From: Salinicoccus halitifaciens
GTDB lineage: Bacteria > Bacillota > Bacilli > Staphylococcales > Salinicoccaceae
DNA length: 64,000 bases
NCBI RefSeq assembly: GCF_021026095.1
Contig: NZ_JAJNCU010000001.1
Coordinates: forward strand, 806,001 to 870,000
Direction: 5' to 3'
Part shown: in pieces, positions 37,062-45,290 of the stretch
Position numbering within the stretch: position 1 is the first letter of the stretch
Layout of the letters: the number at the start of each line of letters is the position of its first letter
Made by a program: the position numbers and the translations under genes
Notes under the pieces: model-generated
What the model saw: the letters and a program-made list of their open reading frames with translations, nothing else
Told to the model about the DNA's origin: nothing
Databases searched by the model: none

Positions 37062-38141
37062 TCAGTCGCCTTTCAGCGTATTGACCACTCCGGAATCAAT
37101 GCCCCGGATCAACTCTTTCAAAAATTTACGCGCCTCTAAATAATCGTTGTAATTGATGATCGAGTGCGAAGTGTGGATGTAGCGTGCGCAGATTCCGACG
37201 ACACCCGAGATCACACCTTCACCTGATATATGGATGCTTCCTGCATCCGTTCCTCCGGGCGATGTGTAATATTGATATTTTATCCCATTATCTTCGGCGA
37301 TTTCAATCATATAATCTCTCATGGGTTTCGACAGTATCATTGAACGGTCCATGAGGCGAAGCAATGTACCTTCACCGAGCCTGCCCACATCGTCGCTTTT
37401 ACCCATCATATCATTGGCAGGTGAGCAATCCACAACGAAAGCTATGTCCGGCTTGACCATGTTGCTGCTCACTTTGGCGCCACGGAGGCCCACCTCTTCC
37501 TGGACAGTGGCACCCACATATAAGTCACAGTCGAGCTCTGCGTCTTTCAATGATTCCAATACTTCGACCGCGATCAGGCAGCCGTACCTGTTATCCCAAG
37601 CTTTGGCCAGCAGTTTTTCCTCTTTTTCCATCACTTCGAATTCCACATCCGGGACGATGGAATCGCCGACTGCAATGCCCATCTTTTCGATTTCCTCCGG
37701 GCTGTCGCCGCCGACATCGAGGAGCATGTCCTTGATCTCAGTCTTTTTATCTTTGCCGCCTTTTCGGAAATGCACCGGTACACTGCCGACGATGCCGGTG
37801 ATTTCCTTGTTGTCCCTTGTGCGGACCTTCAGTTTCTGGCTGAGCAGGACATCACTCGACCAGCCGCCGAGCGGGACGAATTTCAGCATGCCGTTCTTCT
37901 TGATTTCCGTCACCATGAAGCCCACTTCATCCATATGGGCAGCGATCATGACTTTCGGTGCATCTGCCTTCCCGCTCTTTTTGACGGCAAAAATACCGCC
38001 CAGTCCATCAGTGATGATTTCATCGGACAGCGGTTCAAGCTCTTTCCTCAAATAATTCCTGACGAGATCTTCAAAACCCGGTGCACCGTGCAGCTCGGTC
38101 AATGTTTTCATTCTATCCAATGTTTTTTGTGATAAATTCAT
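37062..38141 (-). CDS. ytoP: M42-family glutamyl aminopeptidase (YtoP)
   Basis: Cytoplasmic TET-type metallo-aminopeptidase. 359 aa. Metal and catalytic motifs in order: IAAHMDEVGFMV, AKAWDNRYGC, VQEEVGLRGA (catalytic Glu pair), VDCSPAND, and the C-terminal ARYIHTSHSIINYND. A PDZ-like insertion falls between about 75 and 175. AAGGGGA precedes the ATG. Divergent from ytzB. Its Bacillus counterpart is ytoP in the same neighbourhood. Confidence 0.93.
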   Translation of the reverse strand: MNLSQKTLDRMKTLTELHGAPGFEDLVRNYLRKELEPLSDEIITDGLGGIFAVKKSGKADAPKVMIAAHMDEVGFMVTEIKKNGMLKFVPLGGWSSDVLLSQKLKVRTRDNKEITGIVGSVPVHFRKGGKDKKTEIKDMLLDVGGDSPEEIEKMGIAVGDSIVPDVEFEVMEKEEKLLAKAWDNRYGCLIAVEVLESLKDAELDCDLYVGATVQEEVGLRGAKVSSNMVKPDIAFVVDCSPANDMMGKSDDVGRLGEGTLLRLMDRSMILSKPMRDYMIEIAEDNGIKYQYYTSPGGTDAGSIHISGEGVISGVVGICARYIHTSHSIINYNDYLEARKFLKELIRGIDSGVVNTLKGD

Positions 38142-38209
38142 GATAAATCCCCTTTAATTATGATTTTCATATAATCCATATGGTAAACTACATTCAAGGA
38201 GGTAGTTTT

Positions 38210-38506
38210 ATGTCAAAAAGATCAATGTTTCTATTGTTATCAGTCATCACCACAGTTCCATTCCTGATATGGTTCTTCCTTTACAGAACGGTGGATGCAC
38301 AAAAAGTGATTGACGGACTGCATTTACAGTTTGACGATGTATCGTTCATTTCTCTGGATTACCATACGGATGAAAGGAACCTGCTCGGCATGAAATCGAA
38401 AGTCATCAACGGCATCGTGCACGTCGGTGAAGGCGAAGAGACTTCCAAATACGAATTCACCGCTGATGCCTACACAGGTGAAATCATGGAGATTACTAAC
38501 CAGTAA
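38210..38506 (+). CDS. ytzB: Membrane-anchored PepSY-like protein (YtzB)
   Basis: 98 aa. N-terminal membrane helix (about 5-22) and an external PepSY-like domain ending in SKYEFTADAYTGEIMEI, which is the typical PepSY C-terminal strand. PepSY proteins may restrain secreted peptidases. The frame opens at 38180, but the ATG at 38210 follows AAGGAGGT. Single gene, divergent from ytoP and closed by a strong terminator. Confidence 0.85.
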   Translation: MSKRSMFLLLSVITTVPFLIWFFLYRTVDAQKVIDGLHLQFDDVSFISLDYHTDERNLLGMKSKVINGIVHVGEGEETSKYEFTADAYTGEIMEITNQ

Positions 38507-38518
38507 TCTCCTTTTTTT
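38488..38518. terminator. Terminator between ytzB and the C-S lyase gene
   Basis: GGAGATTACT / AGTAATCTCC with T7 on the plus strand; it covers the ytzB stop codon. Confidence 0.92.
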
Positions 38519-39716
38519 ATACCTTGCTTTCTTCTTTCAGACGTTCAATCGTCCTGTGGATCCGCTCCATGCCTTCCTCGATCCTTTTTCTGCTGGAGGC
38601 GACATTCATCCTGAAACGGCCGTTTTCGGACAAATCGTACATATGGCCAGGCGATACCGCAATCTCCCCGATATCCACGAGCGCCTTATGCATGACCGCA
38701 TCCGGGATGCCGGACTTCTCGAAACTGATCCAGGCAAGATATGTCGAGTCCGGCTTTTTGAATGAAAGATGTTCAGAGAGGTGTTCATCGATGTAGTCGG
38801 ATATATAATCGAAATTCCCTTCCAGGTGGTCGTTCAATTCATCCACCCAGTCGCCGCACTCCATGTAGGCCGCTTCGATTGCAGCGAGTACAAGGCTGTT
38901 TGCCGTACCGACATTATAGCGGTGGTCGAATTCACGCACGATTTTCTCCTTCAACGGCTCATTTTTTGTAATGAAATATGAGTGAGGAAGGCTTGCCAGG
39001 TTGAACGTCTTCCCAAGGCCGGTCGTGACGAGGATCGGATCATCCTCCTCCATCAGCTCCACCATGGAGACGAAATCCTCCTTCGGCCTCACAAAATCCA
39101 TATGGATTTCATCACTGACGAAAAAGACGTCATTTTGAATGCAGATGTCCTTCATCTTCTGAAGCTCTTCCTTTGTCCACACCCTGCCCGTCGGATTATG
39201 CGGGTTGCAGTGTACATAGACTTTATTCTCCGGCTCGCGGCACAGTGCCTCGAACTGTTCAAAGTCAAATGCATAGTCATCTTCTTCAATCAGCGGACAG
39301 GAGACCACTTTACGGTCGTTCCCTTTCAATACTTTTAAAAATGCATTATACGTCGGCATGGTCAGGATCACTCCGTCGCCCTTTTCGGAATTCAGGCGGA
39401 TGGCTTCACTCACCGTATACAGCACGGAAGGCGCATAAGTGATCATGTCATCTGTCAGATCCACATCAAAGCGCGATTTCCACCACTGCTTGACAGGGCC
39501 GTAAAATTTCGGGTTCTTCCATATCGTGTAGCCGAAGATTCCGTTGTCCAGCCTTTTCTTCATTGCTTCAGTGATTGCCTCAGGGGTTTTGATGTCCATA
39601 TCGGCAATCCAGAAAGGTGCAAGGCCAGTCCTTCCGAAAACCGGTTCCGTACCTTCATATTGAATGCTGAAAGTGCCTTCCCTTGTTGTTTCCTCTTCGA
39701 AATTAAACTTAGTCAA
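38517..39716 (-). CDS. PLP-dependent C-S lyase, MalY/PatB family
   Basis: Cystathionine beta-lyase-like aminotransferase-fold enzyme, 399 aa. APFWIADMD and IFGYT near the N-terminus, HCNPHNPTGRVW, and the PLP lysine in TTGLGKTFNLASLPHSY are family hallmarks; the phosphate-binding arginine is near RFRMNVAS. Start choice: the ATG before it touches GGAGGG, whereas TTG 39716 stands seven bases behind that site and begins MTKFNFEEE, so TTG is preferred. Likely cleaves cystathionine or cysteine conjugates. Confidence 0.86.
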   Translation of the reverse strand: MTKFNFEEETTREGTFSIQYEGTEPVFGRTGLAPFWIADMDIKTPEAITEAMKKRLDNGIFGYTIWKNPKFYGPVKQWWKSRFDVDLTDDMITYAPSVLYTVSEAIRLNSEKGDGVILTMPTYNAFLKVLKGNDRKVVSCPLIEEDDYAFDFEQFEALCREPENKVYVHCNPHNPTGRVWTKEELQKMKDICIQNDVFFVSDEIHMDFVRPKEDFVSMVELMEEDDPILVTTGLGKTFNLASLPHSYFITKNEPLKEKIVREFDHRYNVGTANSLVLAAIEAAYMECGDWVDELNDHLEGNFDYISDYIDEHLSEHLSFKKPDSTYLAWISFEKSGIPDAVMHKALVDIGEIAVSPGHMYDLSENGRFRMNVASSRKRIEEGMERIHRTIERLKEESKV

Positions 39717-39783
39717 CTGCATTCCCTCCACAATAAATTTGCTCATAATGTATTTTAGCATTCTTTAATGAGAATTACATTGC

Positions 39784-39812
39784 AAAGAAAAAAAGCACCT
39801 TAAAAAGATGCT
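39784..39812 (-). terminator. trmB terminator
   Basis: Minus strand AAAGCATC TTTTTAA GGTGCTTT followed by TTTTTC, overlapping the trmB stop codon. Confidence 0.75.
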
Positions 39813-40432
39813 TTCAGGAAAAATATTCTGCTGCCGTTCCCGGAGAATTTCTCCTCATATTCCGTCCGGATATTGTCCTCCGGCTCTTCTTCATGGAGAT
39901 CCAGGATGATTTCTTCAAATTTCATGCCGTATGCATTGAGGCTTTGCAGACTGTATTCGAAAAGTCCGCGGTTATCCGTTTTGAACTGGATTGCACAGCC
40001 CGGCTTTAAAATGCTTTCATAACGGCTGAGGAAAGTCTGATGCGTCAGTCTCCTTTTCGCATGGCGGGTCTTCGGCCATGGATCCGAAAAATTAAGGTAA
40101 ATCTTTGAAGCCGTATCCGGCAAGATGTAGTCACTGATGAAATTGGCATCCAAAAGTGCCAGCCTGACGTTCTTCAAATCCATCTCGACGATCTTCTCGA
40201 CGACCCGGATGATGATGTTCTTATCAAGCTCGATGCCGAGGTAGTTGATGTCGGGGTTCCTTTTTGCAAGTTCGGTGATGAACGTGCCCATCCCCGTCCC
40301 GATCTCAATATGAAGGGGCTGTTCCTCTTCAAAGAAATCATGGATGTTTTTTTCATAGGCATTTGTTATGTCGACGATGTGACTATGTTCTTCCAGGTAG
40401 TCCATCGCCCATGGTTTGTTGCGGATTCTCAT
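39800..40432 (-). CDS. trmB: tRNA (guanine-46-N7)-methyltransferase
   Basis: Makes m7G46 in the tRNA variable loop. 210 aa. SAM motif LHIEIGTGMGTFI (about 39-51), YLGIELD, and the family signature NFSDPWPKTRHAKRRLT. The frame opens at 40450, but ATG 40432 follows ATGGAGTAA and starts MRIRNKPWA as in the family. It lies 26 nt after ytmP, the same pair as in Bacillus, and is the second gene of the ytmP-trmB unit. Confidence 0.95.
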   Translation of the reverse strand: MRIRNKPWAMDYLEEHSHIVDITNAYEKNIHDFFEEEQPLHIEIGTGMGTFITELAKRNPDINYLGIELDKNIIIRVVEKIVEMDLKNVRLALLDANFISDYILPDTASKIYLNFSDPWPKTRHAKRRLTHQTFLSRYESILKPGCAIQFKTDNRGLFEYSLQSLNAYGMKFEEIILDLHEEEPEDNIRTEYEEKFSGNGSRIFFLKASF

Positions 40433-40458
40433 TTCGTTACTCCATTTCAATTTTACGG

Positions 40459-41250
40459 CTAGATGAAACGGTCTCTCCTGATCACATGGTTCAGGAATAA
40501 GATCCAGTCATTCATATCTTTGAAACGCTTATGGTCCTCATACCACTGGACCATCGTGATCGCCTGCACCAGGGTATACCACTTCATGCGTTTCCGCAGG
40601 TCCCGTGTATATTCGATGCCGTATGATTCGAGCCACGCGTCCCAGTCTTCGGGCTTGACATAAGTATATAAAATCATACCGATATCAATGGCCGGGTCGG
40701 CGATCATGGCGCCTTCCCAGTCCACCAGGTAAAGCTCGTCCTGATCGGAGAGCAGCCAATTATTGTGGTTGACGTCCCCATGGCAGACCGTGCACAATGA
40801 CTGGTCAAGCTTTGGGATTTCATTTTCCAGGTATTGGATGGCGCTCCTCACAGTGTGATGGGCATTCACTTTCGGGGATAATGAAGACTGGATTTTATTC
40901 AACAGCAGATCAGGGAGCATGGGTTTCATGCCTATCTTTTTAAGCATGGTCAACAAAGGGCGTGATGAGTGGATTTTCTTCATCAGTGCTGCCACCCTTT
41001 TTGAAGTCATTTCCTCATGGGTCAGCTCGCGGCCATTCTTCCAATGTTGTGCTGTTACGACTTCTCCCGTTTCAATGCGTTTAGTCCAAACCAACTTCGG
41101 CACTATGCCTTCTGCAGACAGTGCAGCAAGAAAAGGGCTGGCGTTGCGTTTAAGAAAGAGTTTGCGACCATCCTGTTCCGCCTTGTAGGCTTCACCTGAG
41201 GCGCCTCCCACCGGGTCCAGTGTCCAGCCGAGCTGATAGAAATGCTCCAA
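40459..41250 (-). CDS. ytmP: Aminoglycoside-phosphotransferase-like kinase YtmP
   Basis: 263 aa, eukaryotic-kinase-like APH/choline-kinase fold. GGASGEAYKAEQ serves as glycine-rich loop and LFLKRN as the ATP lysine; the catalytic loop CHGDVNHNNWLL and the metal site LVDWEGAM are intact, so it is probably an active small-molecule kinase with unknown substrate. The GTG at 41259 is inside the AAGAGGTG site; TTG 41250 has the right spacing and begins MEHFYQLGW. Its leader contains a promoter and a terminator-like hairpin (see 41275-41359). Confidence 0.87.
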   Translation of the reverse strand: MEHFYQLGWTLDPVGGASGEAYKAEQDGRKLFLKRNASPFLAALSAEGIVPKLVWTKRIETGEVVTAQHWKNGRELTHEEMTSKRVAALMKKIHSSRPLLTMLKKIGMKPMLPDLLLNKIQSSLSPKVNAHHTVRSAIQYLENEIPKLDQSLCTVCHGDVNHNNWLLSDQDELYLVDWEGAMIADPAIDIGMILYTYVKPEDWDAWLESYGIEYTRDLRKRMKWYTLVQAITMVQWYEDHKRFKDMNDWILFLNHVIRRDRFI

Positions 41251-41274
41251 ATTCCACACCTCTTTTCGTCCTTA

Positions 41275-41316
41275 AAAAAAGCGCTAAAATAATTGAGGAC
41301 AGATTAGCGCTTTTTT
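41275..41316 (-). terminator. Terminator hairpin in the ytmP leader / dat 3' region
   Basis: Perfect 13-bp stem AAAAAAGCGCTAA / TTAGCGCTTTTTT with a 16-nt loop and T7 on the minus strand, only 24 nt before the ytmP start. It can end the pepV-dat transcript and also attenuate ytmP-trmB. Confidence 0.85.
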
Positions 41317-41330
41317 GTTTCGTGATTAAA

Positions 41331-41359
41331 ATAATATAGTGTTTATGGACGAATTTCAA
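41331..41359 (-). promoter_or_regulatory. Candidate ytmP promoter, upstream of the hairpin
   Basis: Minus strand TTGAAA (41354-41359), 17 bp, TATTAT (41331-41336). Transcription would start near 41324, about 8 nt before the hairpin. The remaining 41360-41464 holds no gene I can support. Confidence 0.6.
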
Positions 41360-41464
41360 GACTCATATCCATTTCTTCAAATGACAACTCGAAAAAAACA
41401 GCTCTCAAAGTCACATTGTATAAGGCTTCAACCTCTTTTAAAAATATATGTGTAATATCTCCCG

Positions 41465-42319
41465 TTAACTTTGTTTAACTGATTTTAATTGTGTGATTTT
41501 TTTATTAAAGAGTGACTGCAGTTTACGCGTCGTACCGCCGACCGAGCCGTCCCCGACCTGTCTCCCGTCGATATTGACGACCGGTGTGATTTCCTGCGTC
41601 GTGCTCGTGTAGAACACTTCATCCGCTTCGCTCATGTCGGGAACCGTGAAGCCTTCTTCACGGAAAGGTATTTCATTTTCTTCAGCCAGTTTAAGCACTT
41701 CCTGGCGGGTGATCCCATTCAGGATGAGGTTGTCCGCCGGGTGGGTGAAAAGCGTCCCGTTCCGCACCATGAACACATTGGTCGAGGAACCTTCCGTCAC
41801 CACACCGTCACGGTGCATGATCGTCTCCTTGGCACCATTTTCCACCGCATACTGCTTCTCCATGACATTCGCCAGCAGGTTCAGGCTTTTAACGTGACAT
41901 TTCAGCCAGCGGTAGTCCTCCGTGGTCACTGCCCTGACGCCTTCCTCCATCTGGGCGTGCGGCCGCTTCGCTCCCCTGATGCTCGCATAGATTACAGGGT
42001 TGCTGCCATCAGGAAAACTGTGGTCGCGCGGGGCGATGCCCCTTGAGACCTGAATGTACAGGGCGCCGTCTGTGATGGCGTTCCTCTCCCTGACTTCATG
42101 GAGTATTTCAACAATCTTCTCCCGTTCCAGGCCTCTGATCATCACTTCTTCTGCACTGGCCATCAGCCGGTCGGTATGTTCATCCAGTGTGAAAAAACGG
42201 CCGTCGTATATACGGACCACTTCATAGACGCCGTCACCAAAGTAGAATGCACGGTCCCCGCTTTTGATCCTCATCTCGTCATGATTGACATATTCCCCAT
42301 TATAATAACTTATCCTCAC
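41465..42319 (-). CDS. dat: D-amino-acid aminotransferase
   Basis: Fold-type IV PLP enzyme interconverting D-alanine and D-glutamate, feeding peptidoglycan. 284 aa. SGDRAFYFGDGVYEVVRIYDG, PLP lysine in the WLKCHVKSLNLLANVMEKQ stretch, VTEGSSTNVFMV and LNGITRQEVLKLA are family marks. The start is GTG 42319, aligned with staphylococcal Dat (MRISYYNGEYV); the GTG at 42328 overlaps the GAGGGTGAG site. The start lies 20 nt inside the end of pepV, so the two are translationally coupled, as in S. aureus where they neighbour each other. Confidence 0.94.
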   Translation of the reverse strand: MRISYYNGEYVNHDEMRIKSGDRAFYFGDGVYEVVRIYDGRFFTLDEHTDRLMASAEEVMIRGLEREKIVEILHEVRERNAITDGALYIQVSRGIAPRDHSFPDGSNPVIYASIRGAKRPHAQMEEGVRAVTTEDYRWLKCHVKSLNLLANVMEKQYAVENGAKETIMHRDGVVTEGSSTNVFMVRNGTLFTHPADNLILNGITRQEVLKLAEENEIPFREEGFTVPDMSEADEVFYTSTTQEITPVVNIDGRQVGDGSVGGTTRKLQSLFNKKITQLKSVKQS

Positions 42320-43730
42320 TGATCTCACCCTCTACACATATTCTGTAAACCGCTTCTAAATAAATGGCTGTCGCCTTCAGCAGTTCCTCGATCTTCATCG
42401 TTTCATTCTTCTGGTGCATCGTGTCTTTGGTATCCTTGAACATCGCCCCGAAGGCAACACCCCGTTCAAGCGTCCTCGCGTAGGTGCCCCCGCCTACGGT
42501 GAAAGGTTCCGACGGGTCATCCACATGGTTGCGGTAACTGTCGAGCAGCACCCTGACCAGCGGGTCCGCCGGATCCACGAAATGCGGCGGCTCGTCCGTC
42601 ACGTCTTCGATCATGAATCCTTCATCCGAGATCTTTTCTTTGAATGCCTCGATCTTCCCCTGGAAATCCAGACCTTCCGGATACCGCAGGTTCACACCGA
42701 AGCTCGCCCCGTCCACCTCCGTATAATTGATCATGCCCGTGTTGACACTGACTTCACCCATCTCTTCATGCTTATGTGCCATATCGAACCGGCTGCCGTC
42801 ATAGTGGTCGATAATATAGTTTTGGGCAAATTGCACAAAATTCCTCGCGTTGTCGTCGAGTTCCAGCGTGCTCAGGAACTCAATCAGTATGAAACCGGCA
42901 TTGACGCCCGCTTCAGGCGTCGAACCGTGTGCACTCTGCCCTTCGGTGCGGATGATCAGGAAGCCGTTGTCGACTTCATAATCCCCCTTCACCTTATTGC
43001 TCCTCAGGAAATCCTCAAATGACTGGATGACTTCCGTCATATTCTGTATCACTTTCAGCTTCGCCTCGGCCTCTTCGGGGACCATGTTGTACCTCTCCCC
43101 TGAAATCAGCACTTTCAATTCGATGTTCGGCTCCACCTCATCAAGATGCGTATGTTTCTGGACGATGTTGAAGGAGGTGATCCCCTTCTCCCCGTAGATC
43201 AGCGGGAAAGACGCATCGGGCGCAAAACCCGCATCCGGCATCTCCTCACTGTCGAAATAAGCTTTCGTGCATTCCCAGTCGGACTCTTCATCGGTGCCGA
43301 TGATCAGGCGTGTCTTCACTTTGAAGTCAAAACCCTGCTCTTTTAAGATCTTCAATGCATAATAAGCCGCCATCGTCGGTCCCTTGTCGTCCTGCACACC
43401 GCGTGCCGTGATCGTCTCATCCGTGATGAGGGGATCGAACGGCGGGTGGTTCCAGCCGCTTCCGGGCGGTACGACGTCCACATGCCCGAGTATGCCGAAC
43501 AGTTCCTCACCCGAGCCTATTTCAATATGCCCTGCCAGTCCATCCACTTCCTTCGTCGCAAAACCATCCCTTTCACCAAGTTCCATCATATAGTCCAGCG
43601 CCGCTTTCGGCCCTTCACCAACCGGCGCATTTTCCGACGGGTCGCCTTTGACGCTTTCCACTTTAAGCAATCCGGTCAAATCTTCAATCAGTGAATCTTT
43701 ATGCTGCATGACAAGTGCCTGAAAATCCAT
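42300..43730 (-). CDS. pepV: Dipeptidase PepV, M20A family
   Basis: Zinc dipeptidase of 476 aa with broad specificity. LFGILGHVDVVPPG (first zinc His and Asp), ARGVQDDKGPTMAAYYAL (bridging Asp), IGTDEESDW (catalytic Glu), and the late GGGTYARTLERGVAFGAMF and NETMKIEELL. The frame opens at 43739 with an ATG too close to GTAGGG; ATG 43730 is the likelier start. First gene of pepV-dat. Dipeptide cleavage, including D-Ala-containing ones, would feed Dat (inference). Confidence 0.94.
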   Translation of the reverse strand: MDFQALVMQHKDSLIEDLTGLLKVESVKGDPSENAPVGEGPKAALDYMMELGERDGFATKEVDGLAGHIEIGSGEELFGILGHVDVVPPGSGWNHPPFDPLITDETITARGVQDDKGPTMAAYYALKILKEQGFDFKVKTRLIIGTDEESDWECTKAYFDSEEMPDAGFAPDASFPLIYGEKGITSFNIVQKHTHLDEVEPNIELKVLISGERYNMVPEEAEAKLKVIQNMTEVIQSFEDFLRSNKVKGDYEVDNGFLIIRTEGQSAHGSTPEAGVNAGFILIEFLSTLELDDNARNFVQFAQNYIIDHYDGSRFDMAHKHEEMGEVSVNTGMINYTEVDGASFGVNLRYPEGLDFQGKIEAFKEKISDEGFMIEDVTDEPPHFVDPADPLVRVLLDSYRNHVDDPSEPFTVGGGTYARTLERGVAFGAMFKDTKDTMHQKNETMKIEELLKATAIYLEAVYRICVEGEISEDKLL

Positions 43731-43829
43731 GACGTTCATCCCTACCCATTCGTTATTTGTACTTCATGATAAATACATTTGCCTCTGAACACAAGTGTTC
43801 ATCAGCTGTTTTGGGAATTTTTTTGAAAA

Positions 43830-43857
43830 TAAAAAAACCGGTTCCCAAGAACCGGTC
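43830..43857 (-). terminator. Terminator of the YtxH-like gene
   Basis: Minus strand ACCGGTTC TTG GGAACCGGT then T7. Confidence 0.92.
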
Positions 43858-43875
43858 GAGTCATTGCAGAATGAC

Positions 43876-44526
43876 TTACTTATTGTCTTTATTTTTGTCT
43901 GAGTTTTCATCGGAATCTTCGTCGTAGACGACATGGATATTGTGGTTGTCGTTTATTTCGCCTTTATCGCTGACCACTTCTGCACCCGGTGTCTCCTCCG
44001 GATGGAGTATTCCGCCTTCGGAATCGAAGTTGCCTTCCTCCTGGTCGGTCGTAAGGTGGCCGTCGCCGTCTTCTGCATCCGGCTTCACATCATAATCGGA
44101 ATCATTATTTTTATCTTCCTCATTTTCAGTGTTTCCACCGGAGCTGTCGGATTCGGATTCCTCTGATTCATCCTTCATCTTTTCAATCTCTTCTTTGGCT
44201 TGTTCCTGGTACTGCTGAGCCTGCTCGCTCATCTTACTCTGATAATCCTTGGCCTGCTCGGTCACTTTGGACTGTACATCCTGTGCGTAGCTCTTAGGGT
44301 CGTCCTTGGCTTTGGAATACTCTTCCTTCGCCTTGCCCTGGACTTCCTGGGCTTTCTCAGTCACTTTGCTCTGGACGTTCTGAGCATATTCCTTAGGATT
44401 TTCCTTCGCTTTCTGATACTCGTTCATGACGGCATCCCTGTTTTCCTTTTCGGATAACTTCTTGACTGCTGCTGCGATACCGACCAATGCTGCAATTCTG
44501 AGTAAACCACTAATTAATCTTCCCAT
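43876..44526 (-). CDS. YtxH/LEA-like repeat protein, stress type
   Basis: 216 aa. A hydrophobic N-terminal segment (about 4-22, ISGLLRIAALVGIAAAV) suggests membrane attachment. Residues about 37-110 hold two copies of an amphipathic repeat (AKENPKEYAQNVQSKVTEKA and AKDDPKSYAQDVQSKVTEQA, 34-36 residues apart), similar to LEA or apolipoprotein repeats. The C-terminal 100 residues are strongly acidic and disordered (Asp, Glu, Asn, Ser). Function is not established; LEA-like proteins protect against drying and salt. TAGAGGTG precedes the ATG; single gene with its own terminator. Confidence 0.78.
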   Translation of the reverse strand: MGRLISGLLRIAALVGIAAAVKKLSEKENRDAVMNEYQKAKENPKEYAQNVQSKVTEKAQEVQGKAKEEYSKAKDDPKSYAQDVQSKVTEQAKDYQSKMSEQAQQYQEQAKEEIEKMKDESEESESDSSGGNTENEEDKNNDSDYDVKPDAEDGDGHLTTDQEEGNFDSEGGILHPEETPGAEVVSDKGEINDNHNIHVVYDEDSDENSDKNKDNK

Positions 44527-44594
44527 TGATATACACCTCTATTGAATTTAGTTTCTTTTGAATACTAATCAATATTTACCCACTCTAAAATGAT

Positions 44595-45290
44595 TTAAAC
44601 AAGTTGCATTAATTTTTTCACTTCAGCAGTGGTGAGGTATCTGCTTTCACCGGGTTCCAGCGATTCATCGAGCGGGAGGTTTCCGAACCGGGTCCGCTTC
44701 AGGGCAGTCACTTCATTGCCGAGGTATGAGAACATCCTTTTGACTTGATGGAACTTCCCTTCATATATGGTGAGGCTTACTTTCCTGCTGCCGGTACGCT
44801 TCGCGACCGCCGGGGAGCTGGTGAAGTCCTTAAGCGGGATACCTGCCTCGAGTGCCGCAATATCCGCGTCGGTGACGTCGTCCCTCAGCGTCACTTTGTA
44901 AGTCTTGCCGACCCTGCTCCTCGGGCTGAGGAGCGCATGGGAAAACTTGCCGTCATTTGTGATGAGCAGCAGGCCCGTCGTATCTTTATCGAGCCTGCCG
45001 ACCGGGAACAGTTCATCGATCTGCGGATGGTCGATCAGTTCCATCACCGTCTGGGTCGGCCCCTCCTCGGTGGAGGAGATGACGCCTTCAGGTTTGTTGA
45101 GCATGAGGTAGATGTATTCTTCGAGGATCACCCGCTCGTCATCCAAATCAACATGGGAGTCGTACGAAACATGATGGTTGGGTTTATTCACGACCGCCCC
45201 CTCCACTTTGACACGGCCGTTCCTGATCATTTTGGAAACTTCCTTACGGCTGCCGATGCCGGCATTAGAGAGAAACTTATCCAAACGCAT
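44595..45290 (-). CDS. ytzG: Pseudouridine synthase, RsuA/RluB family (YtzG)
   Basis: 231 aa. N-terminal S4 domain (MRLDKFLSNAGIGSRKEV...), then the catalytic domain with GRLDKDTTGLLLITNDG holding the catalytic Asp, and KTYKVTL and EGKFHQVKRM. Length and layout match small-subunit (RsuA, 16S U516) type enzymes; exact target is inferred. It overlaps the murJ stop by one base, so the two genes form an operon, as ytgP-ytzG do in Bacillus. Confidence 0.9.
   Translation of the reverse strand: MRLDKFLSNAGIGSRKEVSKMIRNGRVKVEGAVVNKPNHHVSYDSHVDLDDERVILEEYIYLMLNKPEGVISSTEEGPTQTVMELIDHPQIDELFPVGRLDKDTTGLLLITNDGKFSHALLSPRSRVGKTYKVTLRDDVTDADIAALEAGIPLKDFTSSPAVAKRTGSRKVSLTIYEGKFHQVKRMFSYLGNEVTALKRTRFGNLPLDESLEPGESRYLTTAEVKKLMQLV

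Noticed and set aside
41320-41464. Short frame on the minus strand after dat (about 40 codons)
   Set aside because: It has no usable start codon or ribosome-binding site, and a promoter and hairpin lie in the same stretch.
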